From contig CALUHX010000016.1 in assembly GCA_944320555.1 (NCBI GenBank), positions 1 through 53,159 of the forward strand: 53,159 nt of DNA, written 5' to 3'. Shown here piece by piece: positions 33,613-40,671 of the stretch (the first letter of the stretch is position 1; every line of letters begins with the position of its first letter). The DNA is from an uncultured Butyricimonas sp. GTDB lineage: Bacteria > Bacteroidota > Bacteroidia > Bacteroidales > Marinifilaceae. The translations under genes and the position numbers were made by a program. The notes under the pieces are model-generated. The model had not been told where the DNA came from. It saw only the letters and a program-made list of their open reading frames with translations, and did no database searches.

Positions 33613-34671
33613 ATGAAAAGAATTGTGATATTGGCGATGTTGTTAATGACGGGAGGGTTTGTCCGGGCGCATGATTTCGTGGTGACGTTAGACGGACAGA
33701 AGGTCTATTTCAACATCAAAAGCGAGAAGAATCGGACAGTGGAGTTGACTTACAAGGGAAGTATTGCCGACGGCCTGCCGACGGATTATGCGGGCGAGTT
33801 GACGATTCCCGCCAAGGTGCGACACAACAATACGGTTTATTCCGTGGTGGGAATTGGCGCGAAAGCGTTTAGCGGGGCTGACAAGCTCACGGGAGTGGTG
33901 ATGCCGACGGGGCTGACAACTATCGGGGATTTTGCCTTTGAAGGCTGCGTCGCTTTGAGCAAGATTATTTTTCCGGGAAACAGCGTGCGCTTCGGGCAAG
34001 GAGTGTTTTTCAAATGCGACAAGATTCAACATGTCTCGTTCGGGAGCGATTGGAAGGAGGTGAATTTGCAAATGTTCCGGTGGAGTGACAGCCTTGCCAC
34101 CCTTGTTATTCCGGCGAAACTGGAGCGGATTCAAAACATGAAATCTCTGAAGCATTTGCAGGGAATCTCGGTGGACGTGAATAACGACAGGTTTTCGGCA
34201 ATTGACGGTGTGTTGTACGACAAGGCTCACGAAACGCTGTACGGGTGTCCGAGGGCATACAAGGGTTGTCTCAGAGTGTCCGAGGGAACGAAACGTGTTA
34301 TGGCGGGTGCGTTGGTTGACTGCAAAAGAATCACCCGGGTGGATTTGCCGGCGAGCCTGGAGGCAATGTCGTTTAGGGAGTTCAGCCGGATGGATGGATT
34401 GGAAGAGATTATTTTTCGGGGGGATGCGCCTGTCATGACGGCGGGCAAGGGTGGGGAGGAGGTGTTTTTGTTGCAAGTGGCGAATCCGGAAGTAAAAGTG
34501 GTGGTGCCGAAAGATGCGGTGAAGGCGTATGAGGCGGAGTTGGCGCAAGAGAGGGGTGAGTATGTGGAATTGGAAGGAGAGGCGGTGGCTTTTGTGGAAA
34601 TGGATGAATTGCCGAAAAGGAAAAACGTTGTTGGCGTGAAGAATTTTTCCAAGTATGAACAAGTAAAATAA
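33613..34671 (+). CDS. Secreted BspA-type leucine-rich repeat protein
   Basis: About 352 residues from the ATG that gives a clean signal peptide (MKRIVILAMLLMTGGFVRAH); an ATG nine codons upstream overlaps the previous stop. The mature protein carries LRR_5-type repeats: YSVVGIGAKAFSGADKLTGVVMPTGLTTIGDFAFEGC is a textbook unit pair, followed by more divergent ones (FGQGVFFKCDKIQHVSFG, RVMAGALVDCKRITRVDLP). The ending ANPEVKVVVPKDAVKAYEAEL is also typical. Such proteins mediate binding at the cell surface; here it may be the recognition part of the island. There is no visible sorting domain. Confidence 0.85.
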   Translation: MKRIVILAMLLMTGGFVRAHDFVVTLDGQKVYFNIKSEKNRTVELTYKGSIADGLPTDYAGELTIPAKVRHNNTVYSVVGIGAKAFSGADKLTGVVMPTGLTTIGDFAFEGCVALSKIIFPGNSVRFGQGVFFKCDKIQHVSFGSDWKEVNLQMFRWSDSLATLVIPAKLERIQNMKSLKHLQGISVDVNNDRFSAIDGVLYDKAHETLYGCPRAYKGCLRVSEGTKRVMAGALVDCKRITRVDLPASLEAMSFREFSRMDGLEEIIFRGDAPVMTAGKGGEEVFLLQVANPEVKVVVPKDAVKAYEAELAQERGEYVELEGEAVAFVEMDELPKRKNVVGVKNFSKYEQVK

Positions 34672-34678
34672 GATAGAC

Positions 34679-35089
34679 ATGAAACTATGCAAGATATTCA
34701 TGGTGGCTCTGTTCGTGTTGATGGCGATGTCTGGCTCTGCGCAACGGAATGCGGCGGACTCGACTGTGACGGCCATCAAAGTGAAGGAACTGACCATAAG
34801 GAGAGCTTCGCTTCAAAAACAAATCGCCGTGGAGGACGGGAAACGAAATCAACGCATTGACGGTATTACGCCTGAAATGCAGGAGGCGATGAATGACCGG
34901 CAGGATTCGATTTGTTTGGAACTGCGTTCGCAATTGGTGGATTTGGACTTGGAGCTGAAAGAGTTGGTGCCGGACAAGACAATAACAAAGATTGTCGAGC
35001 AATTGAACATACTGAATCAGCGGCAAGAGGAGGATAACCAACCCTCGAACAAGGAACAGCCGATGGCGGGCAGCGCAAAGAAAGATTGA
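34679..35089 (+). CDS. Small secreted helical protein
   Basis: 136 residues with a signal peptide (MKLCKIFMVALFVLMAMSGSAQ). The mature part is predicted to be almost wholly helical, with two amphipathic segments (IKVKELTIRRASLQKQIAVED and ICLELRSQLVDLDLELKELV) that could form a coiled-coil hairpin, and a disordered polar tail (NQRQEEDNQPSNKEQPM). No family recognised. Seven bases separate it from the LRR gene, so it belongs to the same transcript. Confidence 0.7.
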   Translation: MKLCKIFMVALFVLMAMSGSAQRNAADSTVTAIKVKELTIRRASLQKQIAVEDGKRNQRIDGITPEMQEAMNDRQDSICLELRSQLVDLDLELKELVPDKTITKIVEQLNILNQRQEEDNQPSNKEQPMAGSAKKD

Positions 35090-35138
35090 TTAAATAGAAG
35101 AAATGAAAAGAATAAATACTCATTAAAAATTATCCGAT

Positions 35139-36017
35139 ATGAAAAACGAAGAGACAAATTACAATGATGAGAGCACCCAATATGATGGCGCACAGGCAAA
35201 CTCGCAAGAGGTGAAAAACGAGGAGAACAACGCCCAAACGGGTAAGACGAAAAAAGAAGCCACGTGGCGCAAGGTGGTTTTTGGAACGAGTGCGGGAATT
35301 TTGTTGGGCGGAGCCACTTCTTTTGCGGCGACGAAAGCGATGGCGGCCGGCGAGGACGGGGAGCAGCAAGGTGAAGACTCGTTCCAGGTGGTGGAAGACA
35401 CAAACGCATTGTCGGACGGTGAGGTGGAAATTGCGACGGGAGTATCGGACGACATGAGTTTTGGCGAGGCTTTCGCTACGGCGCGGGCAGAAGTGGGATC
35501 TGGAGGCGCATTTGTGTGGCAAGGGAATGTGTACAGCACTTTTACGGCGGAGGAATGGGACAGCATGTCGGCGGAAGAGCGGGAAGAATACAATAGCCAT
35601 TTTAATTGGAGCACGCAAACGGCCGTAGAAACGGAAGTAAACGTGACGGAGGAACCGGAAGAAGTGGAGGTGGTATCTGTTGATCATCCGGAAGGGAATA
35701 CATCCGTTGAGCCGGAAACGAGCGACACCGATTCGGACGTGGAAGTGCTTGGAGTGGTGTATGACGAGGAGAGCGGAGCCAATATCGGGGCCATGACGGT
35801 CGATGGTCAGGATGTTTATTTGATAGACGTGGACGGAGGGGATGATTTTGATTATATGGCTGTGGATTTTAATCAAGACGGACAAATCACGGATGAGGAG
35901 ATTGCTGACATTTCCGACCAGCAGATTTCGGTCAGCCAGTTCGCAAGCCATGTGGACCCGATGTACGCATCCAATGACGAAGGTCCGGATTATATTGACG
36001 ACACAGCTAACGTATGA
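35139..36017 (+). CDS. EF-hand-loop membrane protein (paralogue 2)
   Basis: 292 residues. A polar cytosolic N-terminus is followed by a hydrophobic segment (VVFGTSAGILLGGATSFAATKAMA, about 45-68) that could be an anchor. The middle has FGEAFATARAEVGSGGAFVWQGNVYSTFTAEEW, a recognisable module of unknown function. Near the C-terminus VDGQDVYLIDVDGGDDFDYMAVDFNQDGQITDEE contains an EF-hand-type loop, and the end is PDYIDDTANV. The domain order matches paralogue 1 at 33038. Its stop overlaps the caspase start (ATGATGA), indicating coupled production of the two. Confidence 0.75.
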   Translation: MKNEETNYNDESTQYDGAQANSQEVKNEENNAQTGKTKKEATWRKVVFGTSAGILLGGATSFAATKAMAAGEDGEQQGEDSFQVVEDTNALSDGEVEIATGVSDDMSFGEAFATARAEVGSGGAFVWQGNVYSTFTAEEWDSMSAEEREEYNSHFNWSTQTAVETEVNVTEEPEEVEVVSVDHPEGNTSVEPETSDTDSDVEVLGVVYDEESGANIGAMTVDGQDVYLIDVDGGDDFDYMAVDFNQDGQITDEEIADISDQQISVSQFASHVDPMYASNDEGPDYIDDTANV

Positions 36018-36751
36018 TGAACCGGATTAAGAAAATATGGTTAGTCGCAGTAATCGCCTTGCTGGCACCCGTTTTCGCCCAAGCGAAAGTGTATTTGGTG
36101 TCAGTGGGGATTGCTGACTACCCGGGAACGACCATGGACTTGACGTTGCCGGCGAAAGACGCACAGACAATAACGTGGCTTTACTCGAAGAACTCGAGTA
36201 TGCAATACTGCCAATTGTTGAACGAGGAGGCCACGAAGGCGAAAATTATCGCTGCCATGAATAAAGTGTTCGCCATGGCTGGAGTCAACGACATCGTGGT
36301 GTTTTTTTACAGCGGGCATGGTTATCCCGGAGGATTTTGCGCGTATGATGGGAATCTTGACTATAAAGAAGTTCGTAATGCAATGGCCAAGAGCAAGTGT
36401 AAGAACAAGATGATATTTGCGGACGCATGTTATTCCGGGAAAATCCGAACGAATGGTTCCGCTTCCCAGTCGGAGGTGGCTGCGGCCAAAAAGGCGAACG
36501 TGATGTTGTTCTTGTCCTCCAGAAGCGACGAGACTTCAATTGAGCGACGGGACATGAAGAATGGATTCTTCACGACCTATTTGCAAAAAGGATTGAGGGG
36601 TGGTGCGGATGTGAACAGGAACAGGATTATCACGGCAAAAGAATTGTTTGATTATGTCCATCGGAATGTGGTTAAGTTGTCTGGAGGCAAGCAACATCCT
36701 GTGATGTGGGGCAAGTTTTCAGACAATATGCCGGTTATGAGTTGGAAATAG
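36014..36751 (+). CDS. Exported caspase-like (C14) protease
   Basis: 245 residues with a signal peptide (IWLVAVIALLAPVFAQA). The caspase fold is clear: KVYLVSVGIADYPG strand, catalytic His102 in VVFFYSGHGYPGG, catalytic Cys139 in MIFADACYSG, and a third segment NVMLFLSSRSDETS. Near the C-terminus ADVNRNRIITAKELFDYV is an EF-hand-like loop often seen in bacterial C14 enzymes. It is predicted periplasmic, which is less usual than cytosolic caspase homologues. Cleavage specificity (Asp or Arg/Lys) cannot be read from the sequence. It is flanked by the EF-hand protein and the second FHA protein. Confidence 0.88.
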   Translation: MMNRIKKIWLVAVIALLAPVFAQAKVYLVSVGIADYPGTTMDLTLPAKDAQTITWLYSKNSSMQYCQLLNEEATKAKIIAAMNKVFAMAGVNDIVVFFYSGHGYPGGFCAYDGNLDYKEVRNAMAKSKCKNKMIFADACYSGKIRTNGSASQSEVAAAKKANVMLFLSSRSDETSIERRDMKNGFFTTYLQKGLRGGADVNRNRIITAKELFDYVHRNVVKLSGGKQHPVMWGKFSDNMPVMSWK

Positions 36752-36764
36752 AAAAAAGAGAGAT

Positions 36765-37340
36765 ATGGAAAGTAAAATGCTTAGAATAAAATGTTCTTGC
36801 TGCGGAGCGATATTGGAAGTTAAAATGCAGCCCGGGTTGGAGAATAAGAATGTCACTTGTCCTGTGTGTAAAGAGAAACGACCTTTTAAGGACTATAAAA
36901 TGTTTGTCAACAAGAAGCCTGAGAATTCGAATAACGGAGAACACACGCTTTATGACGAGCAAACGGAAATAGGAGAAGGAAAAGACTTTTCTCTGGGGCG
37001 GTTGAGAGTGTTGAATCCCACGGCTCAGACATTCCAATTGAAAGTGGGACGAAATGTCGTTGGAAGGAAATCGGCCTCCTCAGCCGCTGATTTCCAAATT
37101 CCCATGGGAGAGGACAGGCGGATGAGCCGGGAGCATCTGGTGGTGGAGGTGAAAAAAGTGGAAGGGAAGGGTTTTGTCCATTATGTTTCGTTATATAAAG
37201 ATAAAGTCAATGAGACATTGATAAACGGTGTCCGGTTGGAATATGGGGATTGCGTGGTGCTGAAAGACGGCGATATGTTGCGATTGCCGGAGGCCACCCT
37301 TGTGTTTGAGATTCCCGATGGAGAAAAAACGGATTTATGA
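36765..37340 (+). CDS. Zinc-ribbon/FHA-domain protein
   Basis: 191 residues, no membrane segment. The N-terminus is a zinc ribbon (IKCSCCGAILEV, TCPVCKEKRPF). The C-terminal ~120 residues are a canonical FHA domain: VGRNVVGRKS, DRRMSREHLVVEVKK, ETLINGVRLEYGDCVVLKDGDMLRL, with the Gly-Arg, Ser, His and Asn that bind phosphothreonine. It would read the output of the kinase at 31327. It is 13 nt downstream of the caspase gene and close to the phosphatase gene. Confidence 0.9.
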   Translation: MESKMLRIKCSCCGAILEVKMQPGLENKNVTCPVCKEKRPFKDYKMFVNKKPENSNNGEHTLYDEQTEIGEGKDFSLGRLRVLNPTAQTFQLKVGRNVVGRKSASSAADFQIPMGEDRRMSREHLVVEVKKVEGKGFVHYVSLYKDKVNETLINGVRLEYGDCVVLKDGDMLRLPEATLVFEIPDGEKTDL

Positions 37341-37359
37341 ACTTGAAAAGTCAGATAAT

Positions 37360-38559
37360 ATGAGATTTGAGTTGAAAGCCTACACGATTTGGGAACAGGG
37401 GATGCGTGAGAATCAGGAGGATTCCATTTTTCCTGCTCATGGGAAAGCGAAAGACTCGGACCGGTTGTTTGTTCTTTGCGACGGAATGGGAGGGCATTCT
37501 GCCGGGGAGGTCGCAAGCCGGACTGTGTGCGAGGCGATGAGTGCCTCTGTTTTCACCCATTGTCCCGATGCGGAGGGTGTTTTTTCCGACGCGGATTTTC
37601 AGCGGGCGCTCGGAGACGCTTTGGATAGTTTGGATTCGAAAGACAACGGGGCGGAAAAGAAAATGGGAACAACGTTGGTGTTCTTGAAATTACACGCCGG
37701 CGGATGCACAATGGCCCATATAGGGGACAGTCGCATATATCATATTCGTCCCGGAAAAGGAGTGGAGGACACGGAAATCCTGTTTCAGACGGAGGACCAT
37801 TCTTTGGTCAACGATTTGGTCAAGATAGGCGAATTGACTCCGGAGGAGGCGAAGCATTCGCGGCAGAAGAATGTGATTACCCGTGCGATGCAGCCTAATA
37901 TGGAACGAAGGCCGAAGGCGGACATACATCATACGTGTGATATCCGTCCGGGAGATTATTTTATGTTGTGTTCCGACGGCATGTTGGAGCAGATGGAGGA
38001 CGACAATCTCAAATATATATTTTCCGCCAAAGGAGGGGACTCCTTGAATAAAGTGGATATGTTGGTAAAGGTGACGGCTCATAATCGCGATAATCATTCC
38101 GCCATATTGGTGCATGTGACCGATGTCGAGGGTTTGGAGATACCAGAAAAACGGGATGTTAAACCTCCGGAATTTCTGAAGGCCGATGTGGAGGAAAAGT
38201 CTGTGGGCGAAAAGAAAAGGATGGCGGATATGGTAATTAAGAAGAAGCCTTTCCGTAGGTGGTGGATAATAGTCTTGATTGTCATTGCGTTGGGCGCATT
38301 GGGAGGATATGCGGTGAGTAAAGGATTGTTTTCGAAGGGGGGAAAGGATACGGAGCAAGTGGCTCCCCGTCAGGAAGCGGCGAAGCCACAACGTCTGGTC
38401 GGACAGTCTGAAGGGCAATCCGATGGCTTGCGGGAAGACGCTCCTGTCTTGAACACGGTCGGGACAAACTTGCCGCTCCCCGATAAGGGTGATTCGGATG
38501 GAGAGCAGATTCCCGAGAGCGATGAACAGATTATAAGCGATCGATTAAATTCAAGATAG
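37360..38559 (+). CDS. Membrane-anchored PP2C-family phosphatase
   Basis: 399 residues from the chosen ATG; a longer frame overlaps the FHA gene and adds no domain. The PP2C core has all metal-binding motifs: MRENQEDS, VLCDGMGGHSAGEVAS, MGTTLVFLKL, MAHIGDSRIYHI, EDHSLVNDLV, FMLCSDGMLEQM and DNHSAILV. A basic linker leads to one transmembrane helix (RRWWIIVLIVIALGALGGYAV) and a disordered acidic extracytoplasmic tail of about 90 residues. It would reverse the phosphorylation made by the island's kinase. Confidence 0.92.
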   Translation: MRFELKAYTIWEQGMRENQEDSIFPAHGKAKDSDRLFVLCDGMGGHSAGEVASRTVCEAMSASVFTHCPDAEGVFSDADFQRALGDALDSLDSKDNGAEKKMGTTLVFLKLHAGGCTMAHIGDSRIYHIRPGKGVEDTEILFQTEDHSLVNDLVKIGELTPEEAKHSRQKNVITRAMQPNMERRPKADIHHTCDIRPGDYFMLCSDGMLEQMEDDNLKYIFSAKGGDSLNKVDMLVKVTAHNRDNHSAILVHVTDVEGLEIPEKRDVKPPEFLKADVEEKSVGEKKRMADMVIKKKPFRRWWIIVLIVIALGALGGYAVSKGLFSKGGKDTEQVAPRQEAAKPQRLVGQSEGQSDGLREDAPVLNTVGTNLPLPDKGDSDGEQIPESDEQIISDRLNSR

Positions 38560-38566
38560 TAGAGAC

Positions 38567-38605
38567 ATGGAAAATGCGCTGAAACAAGGGATGTTAGTGG
38601 TTTAG
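38567..38605 (+). other. 12-codon leftover frame after the phosphatase gene
   Basis: A mini-frame MENALKQGMLVV follows the phosphatase stop by seven bases and ends within the stop codon of the convergent MATE gene. Its sequence resembles the first residues of Bacteroidota Ser/Thr kinases, so it may be the cut-off start of a further island gene. It could equally be chance. Confidence 0.25.
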
Positions 38606-39924
38606 ATGCGGGCTTGGCGCCAATTGAAAAAGCGGAAATAGATTTGACTGCCGATGAAGAGCATGGTGTAGCAGACTATCTCGCAGGTGAAGCAGGCCGC
38701 CACAGACCATTGCAGCCACCAGCATGTGAGGAGAATATAGGCGGAATAGACCGTTTGCCCGACGAGCTCGATCAGAAGAGCCGCCCGGGTGTTGCCGGTG
38801 CCGGAGACACCGTTGAAATGTATGTTGGCGATGGCGGCCACGAGCAATGCCGCTGCGATTACCCAAAGAGAGGGAATAGCCTCTTCGATGAGAGTAGTGT
38901 CGTTAGTGTAAACGGAGAGCATGCCGTGTGGGAAAAGCAGCATGACAAGGGCGCACACGACGGCGAATACGAGGCTGATGAGGGCGATGCGTCTGATGAT
39001 GAACGGAACCTTGTCTGAGGCTCTGGCGCCCATGGCGTTGCTCACGAGCGTGTTGGTGGTTGTCGACAAGGCTTGCACGGGAATAAGGACGAGGATATAT
39101 ATGCTCCGGACCACGTTGGCGATGGCCAATTCCCGTTGTCCGATATGCTCGATGGCGAGAAAAAAGACGAACCATGTGGCGAGAGGGATAAACTGTTGAA
39201 ACATCATAAAGATGGAAACGCTTAGGATATTGCCGATAGTGGAGAGGTTTATCTTTAAGCGGATAGAAAGTCCGTATTTCTTGCTATCCACGGCATAACG
39301 GGTGTAAAGCAGGAAAAAGAGCAGGGACCCGGCTTCGGCAATCACAGAGGCCAAGGCCGCGCCTTCGAGGCCCATGCGGGGAAATCCCCATTTGCCGAAA
39401 ATCATGGCGTAGTCGAGGACCACGTTGATGGAAGCCATGACGATAGCGTTAAGGGTGAGCACCTTGGTGCGGGTGATGGCAACATAGAAAGCGCGAAACA
39501 TCACGCTGATGAAAGAGAAAAGCAATCCCCATACCCGCACGCTGAAAAAAGTGTGGGAGGCGTCCAGAATGGTGTCGGAGGAAAGCATTAGTCTCATGAC
39601 CGGCCGGGCGCTGAGAAAAGAAAGCCCCAACAGAAGCAGGGCCAGCAGGAAACTGAAGAGGCCGCCTTGGTTGAGAATGGACCCGATGGCCGTGTAATTG
39701 CCTTCTCCATTGCGGCGTGCCATGAGGATTTGCGCCCCAATGCTAAAGCCAAACGCAAGAGTGTAAAGACAAATGTAGTACAATCCCCCGATGGCGGAGG
39801 CTCCCAATTCTACTTCCCCGACATGTCCGAGAAAGGCAGTGTCCGTTACGTTTATGACGTTCTGTGCCAATAGCCCGAGAAATATCGGATAGCTGATTTG
39901 GAGTATGTTTTTGTTGCCGTACAT
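38602..39924 (-). CDS. MATE-family efflux transporter
   Basis: A 440-residue inner-membrane protein with about twelve transmembrane helices in two related halves. The first half has the family pattern PIFLGLLAQNVINVTDTAFLGHVGEVELGA, and the second SIFMMFQQFIPLATWFVFFLAIEHIGQRELAIANVV. It exports organic cations or drugs using sodium or proton gradients. It converges on the island with essentially no spacer, which suggests a join between two genome segments. Substrate unknown. Confidence 0.93.
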   Translation of the reverse strand: MYGNKNILQISYPIFLGLLAQNVINVTDTAFLGHVGEVELGASAIGGLYYICLYTLAFGFSIGAQILMARRNGEGNYTAIGSILNQGGLFSFLLALLLLGLSFLSARPVMRLMLSSDTILDASHTFFSVRVWGLLFSFISVMFRAFYVAITRTKVLTLNAIVMASINVVLDYAMIFGKWGFPRMGLEGAALASVIAEAGSLLFFLLYTRYAVDSKKYGLSIRLKINLSTIGNILSVSIFMMFQQFIPLATWFVFFLAIEHIGQRELAIANVVRSIYILVLIPVQALSTTTNTLVSNAMGARASDKVPFIIRRIALISLVFAVVCALVMLLFPHGMLSVYTNDTTLIEEAIPSLWVIAAALLVAAIANIHFNGVSGTGNTRAALLIELVGQTVYSAYILLTCWWLQWSVAACFTCEIVCYTMLFIGSQIYFRFFNWRQARI

Positions 39925-39954
39925 TTGTCTGAGTGCGATGTTTTTTTACGTTCG

Positions 39955-39962
39955 CGAAATTA
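39955..39962 (-). promoter_or_regulatory. Weak -7-like element of the MATE gene
   Basis: The minus strand reads TAATTTCG, one base from TAnnTTTG, 30 nt before the MATE start. The same variant is at 47-54 on the minus strand, pointing out of the window's left edge. Confidence 0.35.
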
Positions 39963-40058
39963 AAGAATAAAGTGCGGGTTGAGACGGGAAAGGAAGGATT
40001 TAACAGAAAGGGGCATAACTAAAGGGCGGACAGGTTTGTGTCTTTCGGAGAGTTGTAT

Positions 40059-40066
40059 TATTTTTG
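40059..40066 (+). promoter_or_regulatory. -7 promoter element upstream of the small ORF and 40225 gene
   Basis: TATTTTTG is a full TAnnTTTG match. It gives a leader of about 150 nt before the ATG at 40225, unusually long for this window, and that leader holds the 23-codon frame at 40139. Confidence 0.5.
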
Positions 40067-40138
40067 CCCAAACTCCCTTATCGGTCTGTTTGTTTCGGCG
40101 GGTATCCGGGACTGTGTGGAGGATAAGTGGAGGAAGGG

Positions 40139-40210
40139 ATGAAATTGTTGTCGTTGCCTTTTGGGACATACGAAGAGAATCGGAACGCTTGGGGAGAGAG
40201 TAAGGAATAA
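40139..40210 (+). CDS. Possible 23-residue leader peptide
   Basis: MKLLSLPFGTYEENRNAWGE plus three residues, preceded by a purine-rich GGAGGAAGGG that is a strong Shine-Dalgarno, rare in this window. It ends 14 nt before the next gene. It may be an upstream ORF that tunes expression, or noise. Confidence 0.3.
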   Translation: MKLLSLPFGTYEENRNAWGESKE

Positions 40211-40224
40211 ATAGAGATATAGTT

Positions 40225-40626
40225 ATGAAAAACAAATTGAAGAAAATTTTGTACGTGTGTGCGGTGATTGTGTTATTTGTGTTGGGTTTTTATGTTTGGA
40301 AAATGAACGTGAGGCCGAGTGAAGAGATGGCATATCGGGTGGACGGGGAGAAAACGGCGGAATTCGTGTTTGAGACCCAATTGGAAAAACCTCGCCTCTT
40401 GCGCGTTTCGTTTGACGGTGAATTGGATTGCGACGCCTTCTTGGTGGTGAAGGGAGCGGGACGGGAGGACGGCGTGAGGGAACGGAGGACATTCCCCTTG
40501 CGCCGGGAAGAGGTGGGAAAAGAGACTTTTGAGACCCGTTGGGATGCCCCTCAGGTGGAAGTGGAATTCCGGTCGGGAGATTGTGTCGTGGAAGATTTTG
40601 AAATACATTTGGAATTGAGCGAGTAA
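40225..40626 (+). CDS. Small membrane-anchored protein of unknown function
   Basis: 133 residues. A basic N-terminus and one helix (ILYVCAVIVLFVLGFYVW) anchor the protein, with the remaining ~105 residues outside the cytoplasm. The outer part is predicted beta-rich with alternating charged residues (AEFVFETQLEKPRLLRVSFDG, VVEDFEIHLELSE), resembling a small jelly-roll. No family recognised. It precedes PBP1A, which has its own promoter. Confidence 0.65.
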   Translation: MKNKLKKILYVCAVIVLFVLGFYVWKMNVRPSEEMAYRVDGEKTAEFVFETQLEKPRLLRVSFDGELDCDAFLVVKGAGREDGVRERRTFPLRREEVGKETFETRWDAPQVEVEFRSGDCVVEDFEIHLELSE

Positions 40627-40644
40627 GTTTATTTGCTATTTTTG
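40615..40644 (+). promoter_or_regulatory. Promoter of the PBP1A gene
   Basis: TTG (40615-40617) and TATTTTTG (40637-40644) with a 19-nt spacer. It overlaps the end of the upstream gene and excludes an in-frame ATG at 40633 as the start of PBP1A. Confidence 0.65.
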
Positions 40645-40671
40645 CGGCCAAACAAAATAATTAAGAACAAT

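Noticed and set aside
28677-38559. Type VI secretion control module (kinase/FHA/PP2C)
   Set aside because: The trio is reminiscent, but no structural secretion genes (Tss, Hcp, VgrG, ClpV) are in the window.
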